NCBI RefSeq assembly: GCF_004214795.1
Contig: NZ_CP035928.1
Location: forward strand, 62,001-126,000
Origin: Malaciobacter pacificus
Lineage (GTDB): Bacteria; Campylobacterota; Campylobacteria; Campylobacterales; Arcobacteraceae
Direction of reading: 5' to 3'
Length of the DNA: 64,000 bases
Below the pieces are notes generated by a model. The model had not been told where the DNA came from and searched no databases. It saw nothing but the letters and a program-made list of their open reading frames with translations. Of the stretch, positions 1 to 8,311 are shown in pieces. Positions within the stretch are counted from its first letter, which is position 1, and every line of letters starts with the position of its first letter. Both the position numbers and the translations under genes were made by a program.

Positions 1-633
1 TTGTGCATTTGAGTTTAAATGGTCTTTTATTCTATCTTTCCCCATAGCAACTGAAATTGCTTCTTCTTGAACACTAAAAGTTCCTCCAAATCCACAACAC
101 TCATCCTCTCTTTTTAATTCAACAATATTTATATCATTTACTTTTGATAATAAATTTTTTAGCTTTGAATTATATGGAATATTTAATTCACTTGCAGTTG
201 CTAATTTTAAAACTCTATGCCCATGGCATGAGTTGTGTACACCTACATTAAAAGGGAATGATACATCAATATTTAAATTATCTAATCCTATTACATCATG
301 TAAAAATTCACATACTTCATACACTGATGCTTTAACATGATTATAGTCATTATCATTGTCAAAAAATGGTGCGTAATGTTCTTTTACCATAGATACACAT
401 GAACCACTTGGGGCAACAATATAATCATATTTTTTAAATGTTTTTACAAAATTTTTTGCTAATGTTTCTATATCTTTTGAGCAACCTGAGTTGGCCATAG
501 GTTGACCACAACAAGTCTGTTCTAATGGGTATTCTATTTCTAAATTTAAATTTTTTAATATTTTATATGTAGCTTTACAAATATCTGGGTAAAGTTCATT
601 CATAAAACAGGGAATAAATAATCCTATTTTCAT
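1..633 (-). CDS. LutA/LldE-type (Fe-S)-binding protein, 3' end cut by window
   Basis: Reading the minus strand from the ATG at 631-633 gives an open frame of 211 codons to the window edge, so the C-terminus is missing. It starts MKIGLFIPCFMNEL and has two CCG-type cysteine motifs, TCCGQP near residue 42 and ECCGFGGTFS near residue 180. These are the Fe-S/thiol ligand motifs of the LutA/LldE/HdrB/GlcF family. LutA is one subunit of the LutABC L-lactate oxidation complex, a cytoplasmic Fe-S electron-transfer protein. A good ribosome binding site (AGGAG, 639-643 complement) fixes the start. The lutB/lutC partners would lie outside the window to the left. Family assignment is firm; lactate as the substrate is inferred. 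Confidence 0.85.
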   Translation of the reverse strand, partial: MKIGLFIPCFMNELYPDICKATYKILKNLNLEIEYPLEQTCCGQPMANSGCSKDIETLAKNFVKTFKKYDYIVAPSGSCVSMVKEHYAPFFDNDNDYNHVKASVYEVCEFLHDVIGLDNLNIDVSFPFNVGVHNSCHGHRVLKLATASELNIPYNSKLKNLLSKVNDINIVELKREDECCGFGGTFSVQEEAISVAMGKDRIKDHLNSNAQ

Positions 634-694
634 AAAAACTCCTCATAGTTAATATTTGAATTTTATATTTAAAATATGAGATATATATGATATT

Positions 695-1255
695 TTATTT
701 TTTAATAAAAATAGAGAAATCATATTTAAGATAATTCTCTTTAAGTTCAATATTAGGATTAAAAGTTTTACAATAATCTATTATCTCTTTTTTTGAAGTT
801 CTAAAAAAGCTATTTGTAATAAAGTTAAATACAAAACCCTTATTTGAGGCTTCATAGCATTTTTTTATAAATCTAAAAACATATTTTTTAGGTAGTATAT
901 TCATAGCACCACTACAAAAATAGTAATCTACTTTTGGAAGTTCATCTTCCAAAATATCTAGAACAAAAAAATCATAGTCAGGATATTTCTTTTTATTGAT
1001 TTCTATCATAAAATCTTCACAATCAATTCCTACATAAGCTTTTGGTTTAATACTTTTGTTATTTAAGTATGTAATTAAATGGCCATAGCCACACCCAACA
1101 TCAATAAGTGTTGAATTTGATAATTCTTCTTTGATAAAACTAATTAAGACTTCAAATCTTTTTTCTTGTGAGTAAGTTGAAACCCAATGCAAAGCTTTTG
1201 CACTGGTATTATATTTTTCATGAGCTTTTTTATAGAATTCGTGGTTACTAATCAT
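695..1255 (-). CDS. class I SAM-dependent methyltransferase
   Basis: A 186-residue protein with the Rossmann motif I LIDVGCGYGHL near residue 50 and an acidic strand-2 end (YVGIDCEDF), the standard S-adenosylmethionine site. Strand 4 (DYYFCSGAMNIL) fits the class I methyltransferase fold. There is no membrane segment or signal peptide, so it should be cytoplasmic. The start overlaps the end of the upstream deaminase gene by 8 bp, so the two are probably co-transcribed and translationally coupled. The substrate cannot be read from the sequence; small molecule and protein are both possible. Confidence 0.8.
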   Translation of the reverse strand: MISNHEFYKKAHEKYNTSAKALHWVSTYSQEKRFEVLISFIKEELSNSTLIDVGCGYGHLITYLNNKSIKPKAYVGIDCEDFMIEINKKKYPDYDFFVLDILEDELPKVDYYFCSGAMNILPKKYVFRFIKKCYEASNKGFVFNFITNSFFRTSKKEIIDYCKTFNPNIELKENYLKYDFSIFIKK

Positions 1256-1694
1256 TGCTAGAAATTTGTTCTATTTGAACTCCATTATCTTTTATGAATT
1301 TTGATATTATTTCTGAGTTATTATGTTCATAAGCTTTTTCATAAACTATTCTTACAATTCCTGATGCAATAAGGTTTTTAGAGCATTCACTACAAGGTTC
1401 TAATGTAACATAAATTGTTCCACCTTCAATACTTATACCTTTTCTTGCTGCCCAAATAATTGCATTCATTTCTGCATGTATTTCATATTTTTTTGACCAT
1501 TCATGGTGATCTTTTGTATACTCTCCATTCCAATGGTCTGAACAATTTTTATATCCTGCTGGAGTTCCATTGTATCCCGTTGAAAGAATTCTTCCATCTT
1601 TTACAATAACTGCACCTACTTGTTTTGAAACACATTTTGATGCATTTGCAATCTCTTTAGCAATATTTATAAAACTTCTGTCATTTAACATCAA
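1248..1694 (-). CDS. deoxycytidylate (dCMP) deaminase family protein (ComEB-like)
   Basis: A 148-residue zinc deaminase. The HAEMNAI motif supplies the zinc histidine and catalytic glutamate, and LEPCSECSKNL supplies the two zinc cysteines; these are the signatures of the cytidine/deoxycytidylate deaminase superfamily. The N-terminal GAVIVKDGRILSTGYNGTP segment is typical of dCMP deaminase/ComEB. The expected role is conversion of dCMP to dUMP for dTTP synthesis. The length is normal. It is first in a short minus-strand unit with the methyltransferase at 695-1255 and is divergent from accB. Confidence 0.88.
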   Translation of the reverse strand: MMLNDRSFINIAKEIANASKCVSKQVGAVIVKDGRILSTGYNGTPAGYKNCSDHWNGEYTKDHHEWSKKYEIHAEMNAIIWAARKGISIEGGTIYVTLEPCSECSKNLIASGIVRIVYEKAYEHNNSEIISKFIKDNGVQIEQISSND

Positions 1695-1790
1695 AAATCC
1701 TATTTTTTTAGCCCATTATATCAATTTTTTTAAAATTTTCTATAAGCTTAAAACTTAAAAAAAACTTATTTAAAGCTTCTAAAATAGAAT

Positions 1791-1796
1791 TATAAT
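1791..1796 (+). promoter_or_regulatory. putative -10 box of accBC promoter
   Basis: A perfect TATAAT sits 49 bp upstream of the accB start, in an A/T tract typical of campylobacterotan promoters, where the -35 region is poorly conserved. Position and sequence support a sigma-70 promoter for accBC. No transcription data are available. Confidence 0.5.
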
Positions 1797-1844
1797 CAAA
1801 ATTGTGATATTATCTCAAAAAATTTAACTAGTAAAAGGCTAAGT

Positions 1845-2312
1845 ATGGACTTTAAAGAAATCAAAGAGTTAATCAGAGTATTTGATAAAAGCGAATTAAA
1901 TAAATTAAAAGTAAAAGATGGTGAATTTGAAATATCTATGCAAAGTGGTTTTGAAGGTACTGTAGTAACTACAACAGCAGCACCAGTTGCAGCTTCTTCA
2001 GCACCAGTTGCATCTGCACCAGTTGCAGCACCAGCAGCACCAGTTGCAAGTGAATCAGCAGCACCAGTATCAGGTGATGCTATTAACTCTCCAATGGTTG
2101 GAACATTCTATGCTTCTCCATCTCCAGAATCTCCAGCGTTTGTAAAAGTTGGTGATACAGTTAAAAAAGGTCAAACTTTATGTATCTTAGAAGCAATGAA
2201 AATTATGAATGAAGTTGAAGCAGAGTTTGATTGTAAAATTGTTGAGATTTTAGTTGAAGATGGTTCTCCAGTTGAATATGATATGCCAATTTTCGTAGTT
2301 GAAAAATTATAA
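1845..2312 (+). CDS. accB: acetyl-CoA carboxylase biotin carboxyl carrier protein
   Basis: A 155-residue BCCP. The C-terminal biotinyl domain has the hallmark EAMKIMNEVEAEFD, whose lysine is biotinylated. The N-terminal region (1-40) is followed by a flexible Ala/Pro/Val-rich linker (about residues 42-75) usual for bacterial BCCPs. It carries the biotin between biotin carboxylase (AccC, next gene) and carboxyltransferase in the first step of fatty acid synthesis. It lies 10 bp upstream of accC in the same operon. Length and layout are normal. Confidence 0.97.
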   Translation: MDFKEIKELIRVFDKSELNKLKVKDGEFEISMQSGFEGTVVTTTAAPVAASSAPVASAPVAAPAAPVASESAAPVSGDAINSPMVGTFYASPSPESPAFVKVGDTVKKGQTLCILEAMKIMNEVEAEFDCKIVEILVEDGSPVEYDMPIFVVEKL

Positions 2313-2322
2313 GAGCTAAACT

Positions 2323-3675
2323 ATGGCTGAAATTAAAAAAATATTAATCGCTAATAGGGGTGAAATAGTTCAAAGAGCTATTAGAACTATTAGAGAGATG
2401 GGTAAAAAGTCAGTTGCTGTTTACTCTGCAGGTGATAAAAATGCATCTTATTTAAAACATGCAGATGAAGCAGTATGTATTGGTGGTGCTAAATCATCTG
2501 AATCTTATTTAAATATTCCTGCAATTATTACTGCAGCTGAAATGACTGGATGTGATGCAATTTTTCCAGGTTATGGATTCTTATCTGAAAATCAAGATTT
2601 TGTAGAAATTTGTAGATTGCACAATATTAAATTTATTGGTCCTTCTGTTGAAGTAATGGAAAAAATGGCTGATAAATCTAAAGCAAAAGAAGAGATGATT
2701 AGAGCTGGCGTTCCAGTAGTTCCAGGATCTGATGGTGCTGTTCACTCTGTTGAAGAGGGAAAAAGAGTTGCTAAAGAGATTGGTTATCCAATTATGGCAA
2801 AAGCTGCTGCAGGTGGTGGTGGTAGAGGTATGAGACTTATTGAAACTGAAGATAAGTTTGAGCAACTATTTACTGCTGCTTCTTCAGAAGCTTTAGCTGC
2901 ATTTGGTGATGGTACTATGTATTTAGAAAGATTCATTAATAACCCAAGACATATTGAAGTTCAAGTTATTGGTGATAGCCATGGAAATGCAATTCATATT
3001 GGTGAGAGAGATTGTTCACTACAAAGAAGACACCAAAAAGTTATCGAAGAATCTCCTGCAATTTTATTAAATGATGAGACAAGAGCTCATTTACATGAAG
3101 TTGCAGTTAAAGCTACTAAATACTTAAACTATGAAGGTGCGGGTACTTTTGAATTCTTAGCAGATGATAAACAAAATGTTTACTTTATGGAAATGAATAC
3201 TAGACTTCAAGTTGAGCATCCAGTTTCTGAAATGGTATCAGGACTTGATATCATTGAGTGGATGATTAAAGTAGCTGAGGGTGAAGAATTACCATCTCAA
3301 GATAAAATCAAATTCAGAGGTCATGCTATTGAAGTTAGAATTACAGCAGAAGATCCAAATACATTTTTACCTTGTCCAGGTAATGTAAAACAATGGTTTG
3401 TACCAGGTGGTAGAAATGTAAGAGTTGACTCTCACGTTTATGCAGGATATTCTGTACCTCCATTTTATGACTCAATGATTGGTAAACTAATTGTTTGGGG
3501 AAGAGATAGAAATAAAGCTATTAATATTATGAAAAGAGCTTTAAATGAGTTTGAAGTAGAAGGAATTAAAACAACTATTCCATTCCATAAAAAAATGATG
3601 GAAAATGAAGACTTTATCTCAAATAACTATGACACTAAATACCTAGAAGGTTACAAAAGTCTAGATGACATCTAA
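2323..3675 (+). CDS. accC: acetyl-CoA carboxylase, biotin carboxylase subunit
   Basis: A 450-residue ATP-grasp enzyme that carboxylates the biotin on AccB using ATP and bicarbonate. It has the N-terminal KILIANRGEIVQRAIR pre-ATP-grasp motif, the glycine-rich loop AAAGGGGRGM (about residues 161-170), the HIGERDCSLQRRHQK segment, and EMNTRLQVEHPVSE with the catalytic glutamate/arginine region. The length matches the family (about 450). It is directly downstream of accB and followed by a strong hairpin terminator, so accBC is a closed two-gene operon. Confidence 0.97.
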   Translation: MAEIKKILIANRGEIVQRAIRTIREMGKKSVAVYSAGDKNASYLKHADEAVCIGGAKSSESYLNIPAIITAAEMTGCDAIFPGYGFLSENQDFVEICRLHNIKFIGPSVEVMEKMADKSKAKEEMIRAGVPVVPGSDGAVHSVEEGKRVAKEIGYPIMAKAAAGGGGRGMRLIETEDKFEQLFTAASSEALAAFGDGTMYLERFINNPRHIEVQVIGDSHGNAIHIGERDCSLQRRHQKVIEESPAILLNDETRAHLHEVAVKATKYLNYEGAGTFEFLADDKQNVYFMEMNTRLQVEHPVSEMVSGLDIIEWMIKVAEGEELPSQDKIKFRGHAIEVRITAEDPNTFLPCPGNVKQWFVPGGRNVRVDSHVYAGYSVPPFYDSMIGKLIVWGRDRNKAINIMKRALNEFEVEGIKTTIPFHKKMMENEDFISNNYDTKYLEGYKSLDDI

Positions 3676-3702
3676 TACAAAAAAGGCTAGTCCTTTTTTG
3701 TA
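3676..3702 (+). terminator. rho-independent terminator after accC
   Basis: It begins right after the accC stop codon. An 11-bp stem (TACAAAAAAGG / CCTTTTTTGTA) closes a 5-nt loop (CTAGT), with a T-run in the 3' arm. It separates accBC from the helicase gene. Confidence 0.8.
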
Positions 3703-3714
3703 CAAGCTTAAATT

Positions 3715-3730
3715 TATCTAAATTTAGATA
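3715..3730. repeat. 16-bp perfect palindrome upstream of the helicase gene
   Basis: TATCTAAATTTAGATA reads the same on both strands. It lies between the accC terminator and the 150-bp leader of the DEAD-box helicase gene. It could be an operator for a dimeric regulator or a chance palindrome in AT-rich DNA. No second copy was noticed in the window. Confidence 0.35.
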
Positions 3731-3880
3731 TACTCCGCAAAATTATACACATTTACATATCCATTAATTAAACTACAAAGACTTATCTTAAGAGTTGATT
3801 TTAATCCAATTGATTTTATAGTAACAAATCGCGTGTTAGATATCTGGTGTGTATTTTTTTAATATATACTAAGGTAAAAA

Positions 3881-5386
3881 ATGACATTCAATGAATTTAA
3901 TTTCAAAACACAATTACAAAAAGCGATAGATGATGCTGGTTTTAAAGAGCCAAGTCCTATTCAAGCAGACGCAATTCCTATTATTTTAGAGGGAAAAGAT
4001 ATTGTTGGTCAAGCACATACAGGTACAGGTAAAACAGCGGCATTTGGACTTCCAATTTTAAATAAGTTAGAGTGTAACGGTGATGTAGAAGCAGTAGTTA
4101 TTGTACCAACAAGAGAACTTGCGATGCAAGTATCTGATGAGATTTTTAGATTTGGAAAATTTCTTAAAATCAATACAGCAACTGTATATGGTGGACAATC
4201 ATATTCAAGACAATTAAAACATATTGATAATGCATCAGTAATTGTTGCAACTCCAGGTAGATTCTTAGACTTACTAAGAGATGGAAAAATCAATATTGCA
4301 CCTAAATATGTGATTTTAGATGAAGCAGATGAAATGCTTGATATGGGATTTTTAGATGATATTAAAGAAATCTTTACTTTTATGCCAAATGAAAGACAAA
4401 CTCTATTATTCTCAGCAACTATGCCTCCTGCTATTAAAAAGTTAGCACAAACAATTTTAGTAGAGCCAGAATTTATTACAATCACAAAAAGTGATGTTAC
4501 AAACTCTAAAATTACTCAAACTTTCTACGTAGTAGAAGAAAAAGAGAGAGATGATGCTTTAATTAGATTATATGATTTTAAAAACCCAGAAAAGTCAATC
4601 ATTTTTTGTAGAACAAAAAAAGAAGTTGATAGATTATCAACTTTCTTAGTATCTCAAGGATTTATGGCTAAAGGTCTTCATGGAGATATGGAGCAAAGAC
4701 AAAGAGAAGAAGCTATTAGAGCATTTAAAACTTCTAAGTTAGAGATTTTAATTGCAACGGATGTTGCAGCAAGAGGGCTTGATGTAAATGATGTGACTCA
4801 TGTATTTAATTATCATTTACCATTTGATTCTGAATCTTATGTACATAGAATTGGTAGAACAGGACGTGCTGGAAAAGAAGGAATGGCAGTGTCTATTGTA
4901 ACTCCACATGAGTTTAGAATGCTTCAAAAAATTGAGAAAAATATTGGTACTAAATTAGAAGGTAGATCTGTTCCAAATATCAGTTCAGTAAAAGAGAAAA
5001 AAGTTACTGATTTAATGAATAAAATTAAAGAACAAGATATCCAAGATTATGCTTTAGCATTAGTTGAGGAGCTAAAAGAAGAATATGATATTTCAACTAT
5101 TGCTTATAAACTAGCATCTATGATTTCATCTTCTACTTATGTAAAAGGTAATAACAAAATCGGTAAATCAGAACAAGATATTCAAAGATTAATTGAAAAT
5201 GCTAATAAATATGGTGATTCAAATGGTCGAGATAGAAATAGAGGTGGTAGAGGAAGAGGTTCTAGAGGTGGTTCTAGATATGGTGGTTCTAGAAATAGAA
5301 ACGACAGAAGCTCTGATAGAGAAAGAAGTGGTGGAGATTCTAGAAGAAGAAATAGAAGCGGTGATTCTAGAAGAAGAAGGGACTAA
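3881..5386 (+). CDS. DEAD-box ATP-dependent RNA helicase (DeaD/CsdA-like)
   Basis: A 501-residue superfamily 2 helicase. It has a Q motif (FKEPSPIQADAIP), motif I AHTGTGKT (about 45-52), motif II DEAD (about 147-150), motif III SAT, and motif VI HRIGRTGRAG. After the core, residues 455-501 form an Arg/Gly/Ser/Asp-rich RGG-like tail of the kind that binds RNA. It is expected to unwind structured RNA during ribosome assembly and mRNA decay, often at low temperature. The roughly 180-bp non-coding stretch upstream leaves room for a long cold-shock-type leader. It could equally be called RhlE-like; family-level assignment is firm. Confidence 0.92.
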   Translation: MTFNEFNFKTQLQKAIDDAGFKEPSPIQADAIPIILEGKDIVGQAHTGTGKTAAFGLPILNKLECNGDVEAVVIVPTRELAMQVSDEIFRFGKFLKINTATVYGGQSYSRQLKHIDNASVIVATPGRFLDLLRDGKINIAPKYVILDEADEMLDMGFLDDIKEIFTFMPNERQTLLFSATMPPAIKKLAQTILVEPEFITITKSDVTNSKITQTFYVVEEKERDDALIRLYDFKNPEKSIIFCRTKKEVDRLSTFLVSQGFMAKGLHGDMEQRQREEAIRAFKTSKLEILIATDVAARGLDVNDVTHVFNYHLPFDSESYVHRIGRTGRAGKEGMAVSIVTPHEFRMLQKIEKNIGTKLEGRSVPNISSVKEKKVTDLMNKIKEQDIQDYALALVEELKEEYDISTIAYKLASMISSSTYVKGNNKIGKSEQDIQRLIENANKYGDSNGRDRNRGGRGRGSRGGSRYGGSRNRNDRSSDRERSGGDSRRRNRSGDSRRRRD

Positions 5387-5398
5387 GCCCTTTCTTCT
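5372..5398 (+). terminator. hairpin overlapping the helicase stop codon
   Basis: AGAAGAAGGG pairs with CCCTTTCTTCT with one bulged base across a 6-nt loop that includes the TAA stop. It ends in a pyrimidine-rich stretch. Likely the transcription terminator of the helicase gene. Confidence 0.5.
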
Positions 5399-5569
5399 AT
5401 CCTTATTAAAAAATTCAAGCATTTTAAATCTCTTTTGCTTATTTACTATGAACTACTCAAAACAAAATAAATTTTTCTTTAAATCTTAATTATCTATATT
5501 TTATAGTTACTATATATAAAATAAATAGATATCTCAACTTTTTAATTTTTTTACTATTTTTAATTAAAC

Positions 5570-5589
5570 TAGAAATTTATAAATTTCTA
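5570..5589. repeat. 20-bp perfect palindrome upstream of pit
   Basis: TAGAAATTTATAAATTTCTA is perfectly self-complementary. It sits about 90 bp upstream of the -10 box of the phosphate transporter gene, where an operator could lie. No clear Pho-box match is seen, so its role is open. Confidence 0.3.
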
Positions 5590-5679
5590 AAGAATAAAAT
5601 ATAGAGTTAACATATATATAAATGTTTTTAACTATAAAAAGTTTAAGCTTAGTTAAAGGTTTGATAAGGAAATAGCCAA

Positions 5680-5685
5680 TATAAT
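5680..5685 (+). promoter_or_regulatory. putative -10 box for pit
   Basis: TATAAT lies 23 bp before the pit ATG. This predicts a short leader of about 15 nt with no obvious Shine-Dalgarno sequence (only an A-rich stretch). Confidence 0.45.
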
Positions 5686-5707
5686 CTTATATTAAAAAAA
5701 TCACAAA

Positions 5708-7309
5708 ATGGTTACAAAAAGGGTTACTTTGGATATCAAAACAATTGAAAAAATTGATACTGTAAAAGAAAAAACACTTCCTGGTTTTGCAAAATTATCT
5801 CTAGCACTTTTATTTATGGTTATTGTATTTTTATGGTCTTACACTTCACATGGTGATGTTCCTAATAATACATTTTTAATTATTGGTGCAGTATTTGGTG
5901 CATATATGGCAATGAATATTGGTGCAAATGATGTTGCAAATAATGTTGGACCTGCTGTTGGGTCAAAAGCATTAACAATGATGGGAGCAATTTTAATTGC
6001 AGCAGTATTTGAAGCATTGGGAGCATTTATTGCTGGTGGTGATGTTGTTAAAACAATTAAAAAAGGTATTATTGACCCAGGTTTAATTGATAATCCAGAG
6101 ATATTTATTTGGGCTATGACAGCAGCACTTTTAGCAGCAGCACTTTGGTTAAACTTTGCTACTTCTATAGGCGCTCCTGTTTCAACTACTCACTCAATTG
6201 TTGGAGGAGTTATGGGAGCTGGAATTGCAGCTGCTGGTTTTGCAATTGTTTCATGGGGAACTATGGGTAAAATTGCTGCATCTTGGGTTATATCTCCTGT
6301 ATTAGGAGGATTGATTGCAGCAGGATTTTTATATGCTATAAAAGTAAAAATTGTTTTCACAAAAGATATGATAAGTGCAGCAAAAAGTTTTGTTCCAGTT
6401 TTGATTGCTGTGATGACATGGGCATTTTCTACTTATATTATCTTAAAAGGTATTAAGAAGATTATTAAATTAGACTTTTTAACTGCTGCTGGTATTGGTT
6501 TAGTTATAGCAATAATTGCTTATGTTGTTTTAAAGCCAATTGTTGCAAAAGCGGCTGATAAATTAGAAAATAATAGAGAAGGTGTAAATACTTTATTTAC
6601 TATTCCTTTAATTTTTGCTGCAGCATTATTATCATTTGCTCATGGAGCTAATGATGTAGCAAATGCAATTGGACCACTTGCAGCTATTAGTGATGCTGTT
6701 ATTAATTCAGGTGTTCAATCAAAAGTTGCAATCCCATTTTGGGTTATGGCAGTTGGTGCATTTGGTATTGCAGTTGGTTTACTTTTATTTGGTCCAAAAC
6801 TTATTAGAACTGTAGGTAGTGAAATTACAGAGTTAGATCAAATGAGAGCATTTGCAATTGCAATGGCTGCTGCTATTACAGTTATTATTGCATCTCAATT
6901 AGGATTACCTGTTTCTTCAACTCACATTGCAGTTGGTGGTGTATTTGGAGTTGGTTTCTTAAGAGAGTATTTAGATTCAAATGAAACTAGATATATTCAA
7001 GGTATTAGAAAGAAATTTAAAAAACATAAAAAAGAATTAGATAAAATGACTTCAGAATTAGCTAAGTTAGAAGTTATTGAGGAAAAATCTAAATCTAATT
7101 ATGTAAGAATAGTTGAATTATATAAAGCAATTGAAGATAAAGAAGCTTTAGTTAAACAAGAGAAAAAAGATGTAAAAGAAGCTAAGCGAACAAAATATGT
7201 AAAAAGAGATGCAGTTAAAAAGATTGTTGCTGCGTGGATTATTACTGTTCCTGCTGCTGCACTTTTATCTGCCGCTATTTTCTTTATGATAAAAGGTATC
7301 ATGGCATAA
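5708..7309 (+). CDS. PiT-family inorganic phosphate transporter
   Basis: A 533-residue polytopic membrane protein. It has the duplicated PiT signature: GANDVANNVGPAVGSKAL at about residue 72 and GANDVANAIGPLA at about residue 312. Each is followed by a serine/threonine-rich motif (GAPVSTTHSIVGG and GLPVSSTHIAVGG). It imports phosphate with a cation at the inner membrane. A hydrophilic, charged coiled-coil-like insertion (about residues 430-505, rich in K/E) precedes a last transmembrane helix; this cytoplasmic stretch makes the protein longer than minimal PiT proteins. It has its own promoter and terminator. Confidence 0.93.
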   Translation: MVTKRVTLDIKTIEKIDTVKEKTLPGFAKLSLALLFMVIVFLWSYTSHGDVPNNTFLIIGAVFGAYMAMNIGANDVANNVGPAVGSKALTMMGAILIAAVFEALGAFIAGGDVVKTIKKGIIDPGLIDNPEIFIWAMTAALLAAALWLNFATSIGAPVSTTHSIVGGVMGAGIAAAGFAIVSWGTMGKIAASWVISPVLGGLIAAGFLYAIKVKIVFTKDMISAAKSFVPVLIAVMTWAFSTYIILKGIKKIIKLDFLTAAGIGLVIAIIAYVVLKPIVAKAADKLENNREGVNTLFTIPLIFAAALLSFAHGANDVANAIGPLAAISDAVINSGVQSKVAIPFWVMAVGAFGIAVGLLLFGPKLIRTVGSEITELDQMRAFAIAMAAAITVIIASQLGLPVSSTHIAVGGVFGVGFLREYLDSNETRYIQGIRKKFKKHKKELDKMTSELAKLEVIEEKSKSNYVRIVELYKAIEDKEALVKQEKKDVKEAKRTKYVKRDAVKKIVAAWIITVPAAALLSAAIFFMIKGIMA

Positions 7310-7329
7310 GTAGAATTTTTCTACTTATG
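7305..7329 (+). terminator. terminator after pit
   Basis: A perfect 11-bp stem, CATAAGTAGAA / TTCTACTTATG, with a 3-nt T loop. It contains the pit stop codon and is followed by T-rich sequence. Confidence 0.75.
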
Positions 7330-7392
7330 TATTAATTTCTATTTCTTTATCACTTTAATGATAGAATCACAAAAAAATTTTAGGATTTTATC

Positions 7393-8307
7393 ATAGAAGC
7401 TATATTTTCAGTTCTTCCTATTTACTTTTTTATTCTTATGGGCTTTACAGCCAAAAAAATCTTTAAAGAAGAAATAAATGAAAGAACACTTGTTTTACTC
7501 TCTTTATACTTTTTTCAACCAATTTTGATTTTTTGGGGTTTAACTAAACGTCCTATTGATTATGAATTTATAGCTTCTCCAATTGCATATTTGTCTATAG
7601 TGTTAGTTATATTAGTTTTATTAATTCCTTTAAGTAAATTACTATTTAAACAAAGACAAAATCAATCTATATATTTAGCTACTTCATTAGTAGGAAATAC
7701 AGGTAACTTAGGAATTCCTCTTGGAATTGCAATATTTGGTATAGAATCAGTTCCTTATACAAGTATAATAAATATTGCAAATATTTTATTTATATATATT
7801 TTTTCAGTCTATTTTTTTGCAAGGGAGCAGTTTCAATTAAAAGATGCTGTATATTCTATTTTAAAAATTCCTGGTATTTGGTTTGCATTACTTGCACTTT
7901 TTATTAATTATAATGGAATAACTATAAATGAACACGTATATGCAGCACTTGAAATGGGTGCATATACTTCAATGGTAATTCAACTTTTAATATTTGGTAT
8001 TTATTTATCAAGTGTAAAGGTGCGAACTATGCCTTGGCATTTATCTTTAAATATTAGTTTTATTAAACATATTTTACTTCCAATTGCTGGAATTATTTTC
8101 ATTGTTAATTTTACTGATTTAAACGCTTTTGTAGCTTCAATTTTAATTATGGAGTTGATGGTGCCTTTAGCTGTTAATAATGTTAATATTGCAGCTTTAT
8201 ATAATTGTAGACCCTATGATGTTGCTGCAACTGTTTTAGTATCAACAGCACTTTTTGTAGCTCTTTTATATTTTTATATCGAAATGATAAACTATTTTAT
8301 AAAGTAG
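7393..8307 (+). CDS. AEC-family (auxin efflux carrier-like) permease with apparent AUA/AUC start
   Basis: A membrane protein of about 305 residues with two five-helix halves, typical of AEC transporters of organic acids such as malate (substrate unknown here). The first ATG is at 7438, but the family's first helix starts upstream: reading back from it gives IEAIFSVLPIYFFIL before MGFTAKK. That is the usual conserved AEC N-terminus. The only codons left before the in-frame stop TAG at 7381-7383 are GAT, TTT, ATC (7390) and ATA (7393). An AGGA lies 7 nt before the ATA. I therefore place the start at ATA 7393; ATC 7390 is the alternative. With 7438 as start, helix 1 would be lost. Four bases separate it from asnB. 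Confidence 0.8.
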   Translation: MEAIFSVLPIYFFILMGFTAKKIFKEEINERTLVLLSLYFFQPILIFWGLTKRPIDYEFIASPIAYLSIVLVILVLLIPLSKLLFKQRQNQSIYLATSLVGNTGNLGIPLGIAIFGIESVPYTSIINIANILFIYIFSVYFFAREQFQLKDAVYSILKIPGIWFALLALFINYNGITINEHVYAALEMGAYTSMVIQLLIFGIYLSSVKVRTMPWHLSLNISFIKHILLPIAGIIFIVNFTDLNAFVASILIMELMVPLAVNNVNIAALYNCRPYDVAATVLVSTALFVALLYFYIEMINYFIK

Positions 8308-8311
8308 AATT

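Larger units (their letters stand above)
5399..5707. other. 309-bp gene-free AT-rich region before pit
   Basis: No ORF here has protein-like features. Visible elements are a 20-bp palindrome at 5570-5589 and a TATAAT at 5680-5685, 23 bp before the pit start. I see no tRNA or known riboswitch pattern. The most likely content is the pit promoter and its control sites. Confidence 0.5.

Noticed and set aside
1975-2075. Short GCACCAGTTGCA-type repeats in accB
   Set aside because: They encode the Ala/Pro/Val linker normal for BCCP.
5219-5422. Minus-strand ORF rich in Ser/Thr/Arg
   Set aside because: It is the complement of the helicase RGG tail; low complexity with no start signal or family features.
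5640-5680. Possible Pho box upstream of pit
   Set aside because: The GTTTAA/GTTAAA repeats do not match a known box closely enough to call in such AT-rich sequence.
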